Part shown: piece by piece, positions 1 through 7,276 of the stretch | Layout: the number at the start of each line of letters is the position of its first letter | How positions within the stretch are numbered: the first letter of the stretch is position 1 | Origin: Sphingobacteriales bacterium | GTDB taxonomy: Bacteria; Bacteroidota; Bacteroidia; Chitinophagales; CAIOSU01 | Assembly (NCBI GenBank): GCA_027486795.1 | Contig: JAIXOI010000035.1 | Span: 186,001 to 250,000 of the forward strand | Reading direction: 5' to 3' | Length of the DNA: 64,000 nucleotides | Translations under genes and position numbers: made by a program | Notes under the pieces: generated by a model | Told to the model about the DNA's origin: nothing | Seen by the model: the letters and a program-made list of their open reading frames with translations, nothing else | The model's database searches: none

Positions 1-58
1 GATTAAGGGTTGTATAATCTTTAAGCAGTTCTGGTGTTATTGGGTCTTGCATCTCCAT
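1..58 (-). CDS. nuoD: NADH-quinone oxidoreductase subunit D, 5' end only
   Basis: Only the first 19 codons lie in the window; the gene runs off the left edge. The start ATG lies two bases after the nuoC stop codon. A second in-frame ATG two codons later could also be used. The short peptide (MEMQDPITPELLKDYTTLN) is not diagnostic alone. The call rests on position: nuoD follows nuoC in the standard complex I operon. If right, it encodes the 49-kDa-type subunit of the peripheral arm, part of the quinone-reduction site. Confidence 0.7.
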   Translation of the reverse strand, partial: MEMQDPITPELLKDYTTLN

Positions 59-60
59 TT

Positions 61-567
61 CTATCTTCCAAAATATTCGTCAGCCTTATCATTACGGGTA
101 CCATCTTCCAAGGGGTACTCGCGCCTTAGTGGAAAGTAATCCATTTCGTCTACATTTACTATTCGCTTCAGGTTAGGGTGCCCGTCAAAGACTACCCCAT
201 AGAAATCAAATGTTTCGCGCTCTTGCCAATTAGCCGCCTCGTACAAAACGGTCATAGTAGCGATATGTGGATGGCTGATAGGTATAAAAAACTTCAACCG
301 AATGCGCAAGTTAGTATAGAAACTATGCATATGGTACACCATACATAGCTCATTGCCAACATTATCAGGATAGTGTACCGCACACAGGTCTGTAAGGAAG
401 TTGAACTGTAACTCGCTATCGTCCCTCAAAAACTTGATTACATCTACGTTGCGATCTTTGTTGAGGGTAACCGACAACATACTGTAAGATTCCTCCGAGG
501 ATAGTACATCAGCACCGAAATGTTGCTGCAGCTTTTCTAAGATGTAGGTGTTTGTTATCTCCGCCAT
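61..567 (-). CDS. nuoC: NADH-quinone oxidoreductase subunit C
   Basis: The 168-residue protein matches the 30-kDa subunit of respiratory complex I, in the peripheral arm on the cytoplasmic side. The family signature is near the C-terminus, where RREYPLEDGTRND (about residues 148-160) is the typical NuoC ending, preceded by the RETFDFYGVVFDGHP stretch. It is a free-standing NuoC and not a NuoCD fusion, since a separate nuoD start follows after two bases. It lies three bases downstream of nuoB. Length and start are normal for Bacteroidetes. Confidence 0.95.
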   Translation of the reverse strand: MAEITNTYILEKLQQHFGADVLSSEESYSMLSVTLNKDRNVDVIKFLRDDSELQFNFLTDLCAVHYPDNVGNELCMVYHMHSFYTNLRIRLKFFIPISHPHIATMTVLYEAANWQERETFDFYGVVFDGHPNLKRIVNVDEMDYFPLRREYPLEDGTRNDKADEYFGR

Positions 568-570
568 GTC

Positions 571-1134
571 TTATTCAATTCCGTAGCTAGCCAACAGTGC
601 TTTATATTCTGGTGAATTCCTTCTGTGTATCGATTCCTTTTTTACTAGCTCTTGCAGTCTCATTACGCCATCCAATATCTGCTCGGGGCGCGGTGGGCAG
701 CCTGGCACATACACATCAACTGGTATTACCTTATCAATGCCTTGCAATACGCTGTAAGTATCGAAAATACCACCGCTACTTGCGCAAGCACCTATAGCTA
801 TTACCCAACGGGGCTCGGCCATTTGTAGGTATACTTGTTTTAATACGGGGCCCATCTTTTTGGCGATGGTACCAGCTACCAAAAGCATATCTGCTTGGCG
901 GGGCGAGAAGCTTATACGCTCTGAGCCAAAACGTGCCAAATCAAAATCGGAAGCCATAGTGGACATAAACTCAATACCACAGCACGACGTGGCAAAAGGT
1001 AATGGCCATAATGAATTAGCCCTAGCCATGCCTACAAACTTATCCAAAGAGGTAGCCATAAAGCCTTCTCCCTCCAATCCTCTCTCCGTAACTCTAGTAC
1101 CGGGTATTGCTCCGGTGTCAATTGCTATTCCCAT
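571..1134 (-). CDS. nuoB: NADH-quinone oxidoreductase subunit B
   Basis: The 187-residue protein is the PSST-type subunit that carries the N2 [4Fe-4S] cluster, the last redox centre before quinone. The expected ligands are visible: the tandem pair CysCys at residues 51-52 (ATSCCGIEF), one Cys near 117 (GACASSGG) and one near 146 (VPGCPPRPE). The 5' end overlaps the 3' end of nuoA by ten bases, which suggests translational coupling inside the nuoABCD operon. Nothing in the sequence is unusual. Confidence 0.97.
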   Translation of the reverse strand: MGIAIDTGAIPGTRVTERGLEGEGFMATSLDKFVGMARANSLWPLPFATSCCGIEFMSTMASDFDLARFGSERISFSPRQADMLLVAGTIAKKMGPVLKQVYLQMAEPRWVIAIGACASSGGIFDTYSVLQGIDKVIPVDVYVPGCPPRPEQILDGVMRLQELVKKESIHRRNSPEYKALLASYGIE

Positions 1135-1487
1135 TTGAAAACTCCTTTTTTAATGACGTAAACAAAGCCCAATAACAAAGTCCCAATAAAAAGTAACATC
1201 TGCAAGAAACCATCGGCACCTAGCTCGTGAAAATTAACCGCCCAAGGATACATAAAAATAATCTCCACATCGAACATTACAAATAGAATGGCAATAAGGA
1301 AATACTTGATAGAAAATGGTAAACGGGCATTACCCTGAGAATCTATACCGCACTCAAAAGCTTCAAGCTTGTCGCTCGTTTTGCGTTTAGGGCCGATTGC
1401 ATGGGATACAACCATTGTAGTAACCACAAATCCGGCACCTACAAGAAACTGGATTAATATCGCCAAGTAATCAATAGAATTCGGCAT
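1125..1487 (-). CDS. nuoA: NADH-quinone oxidoreductase subunit A
   Basis: The 120-residue integral membrane protein has three hydrophobic segments (about residues 8-30, 62-82 and 90-112) and the family-typical loop with KLEAFECGID before the second helix and FDVEIIFMYPWA inside it. NuoA sits at the junction of the membrane and peripheral arms and helps shape the quinone chamber. It is the first gene of the minus-strand nuo operon. A good Bacteroidetes promoter lies 23 bases upstream of its start codon. Confidence 0.96.
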   Translation of the reverse strand: MPNSIDYLAILIQFLVGAGFVVTTMVVSHAIGPKRKTSDKLEAFECGIDSQGNARLPFSIKYFLIAILFVMFDVEIIFMYPWAVNFHELGADGFLQMLLFIGTLLLGFVYVIKKGVFKWE

Positions 1488-1509
1488 ACGACAGGTTTCT
1501 TTTGTTGTG

Positions 1510-1540
1510 CAAAGCTACTTAAACCATTTTACGTTTTCAA
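1510..1540 (-). promoter_or_regulatory. Promoter of the nuo operon (Bacteroidetes type)
   Basis: Reading the minus strand, TTG (1538-1540) is followed after exactly 20 bases by TAGCTTTG (1510-1517). This fits the Bacteroidetes sigma-ABfr consensus (TTG at -33, TAnnTTTG at -7). The -7 box lies 22 bases before the nuoA ATG, which implies a short leader. The same 20-base spacing is found before dnaG and rpoD in this window. Confidence 0.6.
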
Positions 1541-1613
1541 CGCATTGTGGCATTAAGTTATCCAGTACCCTAAAATTAAAAAAGACAAGAGCTTTAGCAA
1601 GTAATATAATAGA

Positions 1614-1627
1614 CAACAACGTTGTTG
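1614..1627. promoter_or_regulatory. Perfect 14-base palindrome upstream of nuo
   Basis: CAACAACGTTGTTG is a perfect dyad about 75 bases upstream of the nuo -33 element. Its form suits a dimeric DNA-binding protein, so it may be an operator for the nuo operon. No regulator gene lies next to it, and a chance palindrome cannot be excluded. Confidence 0.3.
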
Positions 1628-2012
1628 CGATAAGGTTTTAATAATTATCAACATGGCGCACTGCCACAACATGGTAATGAAAGTGTTAGTTTTTTTGAGT
1701 TAATGAGTCAATACCCTACTCATGCCTGCGCTTTAATTAGGTTTCTTATTAAACAGCTGCTTAAATTCTACTTTTAAGTTATCAAATATCAAAAAAATAA
1801 GTGGTACCTAAATTACAGTAAGGAACATGAAAGAAGTTAAGCCACTAATCAATCCTCCCGCTAAACCGTTCTTTCAAAGCCTCAGGAGGCACAATGTGGC
1901 TTTGATTGCTTTCAGTTTTCTAGTCATTTGTGAAGAATATAAGAAGTGAAAAACCGATAAAGGCTACTTTATTCGATTTTTTACTGTTATTGCCTTATGC
2001 ACCTAGATATTG

Positions 2013-3575
2013 TTATTTATTGGCTTCTTGTTTAAGTTGTTCCAAAGCCATTTGCCGTTCAATTTCGAGGCGTTCGTCTACAACATTCACCAAGGGTCGG
2101 TTTTCAATTCTACTTATCAGCCAACAAATGGTTTCTTCTAATGCCAATCCATATTGATACTTTTCGAATATGGACAATAACTCGTCTCGCAATTGGGTTA
2201 AACTTTGTTTGGTCTCCTTTTTATCAGCGGCCCGAAGCATTCTTTTAATTCCTTTCAGAATAATGTCGTTGAATGGATTGTTGTGTTGTAGCTTGTTCGA
2301 AAAACGTATAGCCGAGCCCAGCAGGTATTCAACTACAGTGGGTGGAGAAATTTCAAAATGGCTCACCACGTGCAATATGCGGCTTGCCAAAATTTGCCCA
2401 ACATAGGTTGCTTCTTTTTCATTTATCACGTAATCAAACCTATCTGCAGCCTCACTGTAATTACCCATGATAAAGTGCAAACAGCCAACGTTGTATTTCA
2501 TTACAATGGTCTCGCTCCACGGAATGCTTAACTTGTATCTTACAATCATATCCTCCAACACCTTGGAAAGTTTTAGCGCCTCAGCCCACCGGCTATTATT
2601 CATGAGATAGAACATCTGGTTACCACCCATTTTTACTACTTTAAGCTCATTAAAATCATCAGGACCGTTACCAAGTCCCATTTTGTCAATGGTTTTCTCA
2701 TACCCTTCAAAATCATTGACCCTAATGGCTATAATTAGAAAATTGGTCAGCGCAAATTTGTAGTAGCTCGGGTACTCTTCTTTCATGTCTGGATGTTCAT
2801 CAAAAAGCTGCACATGTTGAAGCCTAACTTTGTACTGTTCCAGAAATGATTTTTCAATACCATAAACCCTTCCCATCATGGTATAGTACTCTTGTTTAGC
2901 AATAAAAGACTCTGCCAATTCAGGGTTTTTCAAATAATTTGACTCTCGTATTTCATTATACTTTTCCTGGTCGGCGGGTTGTAAAATACGTAAACCCTTT
3001 TTCGATATAATTTGAATCTCATTTTTTAGCTTTTTATACTCATAGTAGTTGTTGAGCAGCTTAGCATTTTTCTTCACTTCGTCATGATACGAATCAATCA
3101 ATTCTTTAGGGGTATCTTCTTCCAATTTCGATGCGAGCAAAAACTTCCAATCAATTAACAAGCCGTTTATGTGGAAAAAGTTAAGGTCATTAGCTATTTT
3201 CTGCGCCTTTTTTATTCGCTTATCACAATCTTCATACAACCGCTTTTCGTGCAACATGTCAATATCTTGCACAAGCCCTAAGAGCTTGATGTATCTACTC
3301 TTATCGGAGCGGAAAGCCCTCAATGTTTTTAGAATTAGCTCGTATAAATAATTTTTTTCGGCAGCTAGGTATTTAACAAACGGTTCTTTCTTAAATTTTT
3401 GCCTAAACTTAAGGTCATCAAACTCCTCCAATTTATCCATTGCATCAAACAACCGCATATAGTTGTTTTTTTCACCTATGGTGTGCGTGCTATTTACTTT
3501 AAAGTACCGCTTCTCCGCCTTGGTCATACTGCGGATTAACTGAAACAAGCTATCCTCCTTTATCTTCTCTGCCAT
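2013..3575 (-). CDS. Uncharacterised helical-repeat (TPR-like) protein
   Basis: The 520-residue protein has no signal peptide or membrane segment and looks cytoplasmic and almost wholly alpha-helical. It opens with LFQLIRSMTKAEKRYFK (residues 10-26), then a charged helical region, with repeated aromatic/leucine helix pairs through the middle resembling degenerate TPR units (for example MGNYSEAADRFDYVINEKEA). The C-terminus is a charged helix rich in Glu, Arg and Gln. The protein at 36092-37495 has the same layout and seems to be a distant paralogue. I know of such families expanded in Bacteroidetes but of no experimentally assigned function. A scaffold or regulatory role is only inference. 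It stands alone as a single-gene unit. Confidence 0.8.
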   Translation of the reverse strand: MAEKIKEDSLFQLIRSMTKAEKRYFKVNSTHTIGEKNNYMRLFDAMDKLEEFDDLKFRQKFKKEPFVKYLAAEKNYLYELILKTLRAFRSDKSRYIKLLGLVQDIDMLHEKRLYEDCDKRIKKAQKIANDLNFFHINGLLIDWKFLLASKLEEDTPKELIDSYHDEVKKNAKLLNNYYEYKKLKNEIQIISKKGLRILQPADQEKYNEIRESNYLKNPELAESFIAKQEYYTMMGRVYGIEKSFLEQYKVRLQHVQLFDEHPDMKEEYPSYYKFALTNFLIIAIRVNDFEGYEKTIDKMGLGNGPDDFNELKVVKMGGNQMFYLMNNSRWAEALKLSKVLEDMIVRYKLSIPWSETIVMKYNVGCLHFIMGNYSEAADRFDYVINEKEATYVGQILASRILHVVSHFEISPPTVVEYLLGSAIRFSNKLQHNNPFNDIILKGIKRMLRAADKKETKQSLTQLRDELLSIFEKYQYGLALEETICWLISRIENRPLVNVVDERLEIERQMALEQLKQEANK

Positions 3576-3754
3576 AAAACAACTAATAAACTTTGTTACA
3601 CTTTAAAATTAACAACTTCTAATAAAACAATTAACCATTTACATCTCACTTACTAAGAATTAATGCAAAGTGCCGGCCCTAGGTTATACTAAGCCAAAGA
3701 GGAACTATTAAATGAAACATTTTTACTATCAACTGCGTATCACGAGTGGAAATT

Positions 3755-4177
3755 ATGGGAAACGATTTAATAACAAAAAAAGCCAATACTATGAAATCAA
3801 CACCAACAGGTTATAACCTTAACACTTACATGATTAAGGTAACTGTAAATGAATCAAATGAACCAATTTTGCAGGTAGTAACGAGAAGCAGCGAAGCTGT
3901 AATGAGCACCTTCGATTTAGCAGTTGGAGAAGCCGAAATTTATACCGAGGACACTGACTTTTATGTGGTTGGCAGTGCTCCGGAAGAAGATGAGTATGTT
4001 AACTCAATTGACCCTAACAATAATGATATTTACCTAAGCACTAGCGCCGAGATAGAACAAATCAACGGAGATACCATATACTTGGATATTTACAATGCCT
4101 ACCTGAAATCAGAAGAGGGCATGGTAAGTTTTTACCAAAAGGAAAAAGAACAGATTAGCTTACGAAAGGCCAGCTAA
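3755..4177 (+). CDS. Small acidic protein of unknown function
   Basis: A protein of 140 residues from the ATG at 3755. A GTG three codons earlier (3746) or the ATG at 3791 are alternatives. There is no signal peptide or membrane segment. The middle is strongly acidic with many Asp/Glu and Asn (EIYTEDTDFYVVGSAPEEDE; then SIDPNNNDIYLSTSAEIE) and probably beta-rich, ending in a basic tail (KEKEQISLRKAS). I recognise no family. It is followed after 23 bases by a near-perfect terminator, so it is probably monocistronic. The good stop-terminator arrangement and even codon use argue that it is a real gene. Confidence 0.65.
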   Translation: MGNDLITKKANTMKSTPTGYNLNTYMIKVTVNESNEPILQVVTRSSEAVMSTFDLAVGEAEIYTEDTDFYVVGSAPEEDEYVNSIDPNNNDIYLSTSAEIEQINGDTIYLDIYNAYLKSEEGMVSFYQKEKEQISLRKAS

Positions 4178-4200
4178 TAACATATTAACAAATATATCTC

Positions 4201-4228
4201 AAAGGCGAAAGAGCATTCTTTCGCCTTT
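4201..4228 (+). terminator. Hairpin terminator after the small acidic gene
   Basis: AAAGGCGAAAG and CTTTCGCCTTT form a perfect 11-bp stem around a six-base loop (AGCATT), followed by a T-rich stretch. The right end of the stem overlaps the -33 element of the dnaG promoter, so the end of one unit and the start of the next are packed together. Confidence 0.85.
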
Positions 4229-4257
4229 GTTAGTTTACTGATGCCCCTATATTTTTG
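4227..4257 (+). promoter_or_regulatory. dnaG promoter (Bacteroidetes type)
   Basis: TTG (4227-4229), a 20-base spacer and TATTTTTG (4250-4257) match the TTG/TAnnTTTG consensus. The dnaG ATG is 29 bases after the -7 box. Confidence 0.6.
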
Positions 4258-4286
4258 TACCTTTAGTTGCTCAATAAATTCTAACA

Positions 4287-6227
4287 ATGATTACCCGCGA
4301 TACTATAACCCGAATTATGGATGCCGTCCGTATTGAGGAGGTTGTGGGCGACTTTATTACACTAAAGCGCCGCGGGGCCAATATGTTGGGCAACTGCCCA
4401 TTTCACAACGAAAAAACACCCTCATTTACCGTATCCCCAGCCAAGGGTATATACAAGTGTTTCGGTTGCGGGGTTGCCGGCGACTCAGTAAAATTTATTA
4501 TCGAGCACGAACACAAAACCTACCCCGAAGCACTGAGGTATCTGGCTGAAAAGTATTCCATTGAAATTGAAGAATCGGAAGCGCCTAGTGATAAGCAGAT
4601 TGAAGAGAAAAACGAGCGCGATAGCCTGTATATAGTTTCTTCGTTTGCTCAGCGGTTCTATAGCGAGCAGCTACTTGAAACCGAAGAAGGACAAAATATA
4701 GGCCTTACTTATTTCAAGGAGCGGGGTTTTAGCAAAGAAACCATTGAGCGTTTCCAATTGGGCTACTCGCCCGAAAAAGGTGATGCCCTAGTTAAGGCAA
4801 GCGAGGCTCAAGGCTATTTAGTTGAATACTTGCAAAAGGCTGGCTTGGCTAGCGATAAATATGATAGACCTTACGATTTTTTTAGAGGTAGGGTTATGTT
4901 TACCATCCACAACTTTATGGGAAAAGTTGTTGGGTTTGGCGGGCGAACGCTGCTTAGCGACAAAAAAGTGCCCAAATATGTAAATACTCCCGAAACGGAT
5001 ATTTACAACAAAAGCCGAATTCTTTATGGCTTGTTCCAGGCCAAAAACGCGGTTAGAAAAGAAGATGAATGTATATTGGTTGAGGGCTATACCGATGTAA
5101 TTTCGCTCTCGCAGGCCGGTGTAGAAAACGTAGTGGCCTCCTCTGGCACTTCGCTCACCGTTGAGCAGATACGTTTAATTAAACGCCTTACGCCCAACAT
5201 AACCGTAACTTACGACGGAGATGCTGCCGGTATAAAAGCAGCCATACGTGGTATTGACTTAATACTGGAGGAAGACATGAATGTGCGGGTAGTGCTTTTA
5301 CCACCTGACGACGACCCAGATAGCTTCGTGAAGCGCGAAGGTGCCGATGGCTTTATTAAATACCGCAATAGCCACATTCAGGATTTTATCCTTTTTAAAA
5401 CAAGCTTTCTGCAAGAAGAAAGCAAGCGAGACCCTGTAAAACGGGCCGAGGCTATTAAAGATATTGTAGATTCAATTGCACTGATACCAGATGCCATTAA
5501 GCGCTCAGTATACGTAAAAGAATGCTCACACTTGCTTGATATGCAAGAGCAGATTTTGGTAAGCGAAGTAAACAAAATAAGGCATCAAAAAAACAGCAAA
5601 AAAGCAGGCGCACCTGTTGAAGACAGCCCAAGGTATGTAAACGAGGAGGTGCCTGAGCCGAAAGAGCCCATACTACCAGCAAGCATAGGGGCACTGGCAA
5701 GGCAAGAAAGAGACGTAGTGCGTTTGCTGTTGGAATATGCGCACCTTGATTATTCTGACGAATGGAAAGTTGCCCATGCCATTTTAATGGAATTGGATGA
5801 AGACGAAACACCAATGGTTGACCCTATTTCGGAGAAGATAGTGAATGTCTATCGAACGTCAATTCAAGAGGAAAGCCTTATACCCGAAACACATCATTTA
5901 GTTAGCCACGAAGACCCTGAGATAAGCAATTTTGCGATTGAGATATTGCAAAAACCTTATGAACTGAGCGAGAATTGGATAAAAATGCACGATATAGCTA
6001 TTACTGATACCCAATTTGTTTACCGAAAAGACATTCACTCCTCGTTATGCAGACTAAAATTAGAGCGTCTGAAAATATTAATTGATGAAACCAGGAATAA
6101 CATGCAAAAAGCCCAAGATGAGGGAGATGAATTGGCGCTTGTTGAGCAAATGCAGCTCTTTCAGCAATATATTGGCATGAAGCAGCAAATTGCAACCGCA
6201 CTAGGTTCTGTTATTCTTCCGAGTTAG
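4287..6227 (+). CDS. dnaG: DNA primase
   Basis: The 646-residue protein makes the RNA primers for replication. The N-terminal CHC2 zinc ribbon uses Cys37, His40, Cys58 and Cys61 (NCPFHNEKTPSF then YKCFGCG). The catalytic core follows, with the TOPRIM motif EGYTDVISL and the acidic DGDAAGIKA motif around residues 269-320. The C-terminal 200 residues are the divergent helicase-interaction region expected to bind DnaB. The length is usual for Bacteroidetes primases. The gene has its own promoter, and its last 17 bases overlap the 3' end of the convergent WD40 gene. Confidence 0.97.
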   Translation: MITRDTITRIMDAVRIEEVVGDFITLKRRGANMLGNCPFHNEKTPSFTVSPAKGIYKCFGCGVAGDSVKFIIEHEHKTYPEALRYLAEKYSIEIEESEAPSDKQIEEKNERDSLYIVSSFAQRFYSEQLLETEEGQNIGLTYFKERGFSKETIERFQLGYSPEKGDALVKASEAQGYLVEYLQKAGLASDKYDRPYDFFRGRVMFTIHNFMGKVVGFGGRTLLSDKKVPKYVNTPETDIYNKSRILYGLFQAKNAVRKEDECILVEGYTDVISLSQAGVENVVASSGTSLTVEQIRLIKRLTPNITVTYDGDAAGIKAAIRGIDLILEEDMNVRVVLLPPDDDPDSFVKREGADGFIKYRNSHIQDFILFKTSFLQEESKRDPVKRAEAIKDIVDSIALIPDAIKRSVYVKECSHLLDMQEQILVSEVNKIRHQKNSKKAGAPVEDSPRYVNEEVPEPKEPILPASIGALARQERDVVRLLLEYAHLDYSDEWKVAHAILMELDEDETPMVDPISEKIVNVYRTSIQEESLIPETHHLVSHEDPEISNFAIEILQKPYELSENWIKMHDIAITDTQFVYRKDIHSSLCRLKLERLKILIDETRNNMQKAQDEGDELALVEQMQLFQQYIGMKQQIATALGSVILPS

Positions 6228-7149
6228 TTACACACCACAGTTTTATTACCCTATCATCACCCAACGATACCAAATAATTATTGTTCCAGTATAATCGGTT
6301 AACAGAGTTTATATGACCTTCAAATTTATGCCTATCCAGTACCTTCAATAAACTAAACGTGCTAGCATCCCATATTTTAACATCTTTATCTCTGCTGGCC
6401 GTTGCAAATAATTTACCGTTAGGACTAAATACTATGTGATTGATGGTAAACAAATGAGCAGGTATTCTGTGAATTGGCTTATAACTATCAACAACATCCC
6501 AGACCATTAAATGCGCATCGCGGCTACCACTAAATAAATATCGCCCATCGGGCGAATAACAAAGTGTGAATACTGAATTAGCGTGCCCATCTAGTTTCAG
6601 GGCAATTTTAAAATCTGGCAACGACAATAGGTAAATACTATTATCGCTGCTGCCAACTGCCAATTGCAAACCATTGGGGTGTAAGGCCAGTGTCCTTAAA
6701 CTAGCATCCGATAATGCGACTTTTAACCCTAACGAATAATCAATCGTTCGCCAAAGGGATAACACCCCATCGCCCCCTGCTGCTATAAAATGGTTATCCG
6801 TGGTTATTAAATCAAACACTCCTTGAGTATGCAAGGCTAAGTGCTTATCTTCTTGCTGGTCGTCTAAGTCGAGTATGTGTATACCTCCATGCATTTGCCC
6901 TAAAAGCATATGCCTTTTGTCATGCATTAAGGCCATCGAAAATATTTGCATGCCCATTCGAGCCATAAGCAAACCATCAATCGGCTTTGCTAAATTCCAT
7001 TTTACTACCTGTCCATCGCCACCGGTTGTGTAAAGGTCATCGCCACTGCCAGCCAGCGTATAAATAGCGCTAGTGTGGCCTTTAAGAGTAGTAGATAACG
7101 AAGCTTGTATAGAGGGCATATCTAAAAGCAAAGATAGCTTATAATACAT
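6211..7149 (-). CDS. WD40-repeat protein, single seven-bladed propeller
   Basis: The 312-residue protein is almost entirely seven WD40 units. Each shows the usual layout, with His near the start (GHTSAIYTL, GHANSVFTLCYSPDG, AHLFTINHIVFSPNG) and W/L-Asp or W-Asn endings (VVKWNL, LMVWDV, VKIWDA, IKLWCV). Seven units make exactly one closed beta-propeller. There is no signal peptide and no added enzyme domain, so it is probably a cytoplasmic interaction platform; the partner is unknown. A second Met at residue 11 is an alternative start. It runs convergently into dnaG with a 17-base overlap. Confidence 0.85.
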   Translation of the reverse strand: MYYKLSLLLDMPSIQASLSTTLKGHTSAIYTLAGSGDDLYTTGGDGQVVKWNLAKPIDGLLMARMGMQIFSMALMHDKRHMLLGQMHGGIHILDLDDQQEDKHLALHTQGVFDLITTDNHFIAAGGDGVLSLWRTIDYSLGLKVALSDASLRTLALHPNGLQLAVGSSDNSIYLLSLPDFKIALKLDGHANSVFTLCYSPDGRYLFSGSRDAHLMVWDVVDSYKPIHRIPAHLFTINHIVFSPNGKLFATASRDKDVKIWDASTFSLLKVLDRHKFEGHINSVNRLYWNNNYLVSLGDDRVIKLWCVTNSEE

Positions 7150-7166
7150 TTAACCCATTAACAGGG

Positions 7167-7183
7167 TCTCTTAAATTAAGAGA
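7167..7183. promoter_or_regulatory. Palindrome between divergent WD40 and racemase genes
   Basis: TCTCTTAA-A-TTAAGAGA is a perfect 8-bp inverted repeat around one base, 18 bases upstream of the WD40 start and about 94 bases upstream of the SCP2-racemase start. Its place between divergent genes suits an operator, but no cognate regulator is apparent. Confidence 0.35.
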
Positions 7184-7276
7184 ACCATAAGGAACAGCAA
7201 ACTAAGCATAGGTTATCTGCTACAAAATGTAACTTCTCAAATATTGCTGGTAACTTAGAACTTCAACAAGTTTGGT

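Larger units (their letters stand above)
1488..2012. other. 525-base intergenic region
   Basis: No convincing gene lies between nuoA and the helical-repeat gene. The region holds the nuo promoter and a perfect 14-base palindrome at 1614-1627. Near the right end is a weak AT-rich hairpin (1957-1972, stem ATAAAG/CTTTAT with a GCTA loop) that, read on the minus strand, is followed by five T and could end the 2013-3575 transcript. A 40-codon plus-strand frame at 1827-1949 has an AGGAA-like sequence upstream but no other support. I see no tRNA-like cloverleaf. Confidence 0.6.

Noticed and set aside
1827-1949. 40-codon plus-strand frame with an AGGAA-like sequence before its ATG
   Set aside because: Too short, no recognisable sequence, and it lies in an AT-rich gap where such frames arise by chance; mentioned only inside the gap entry.
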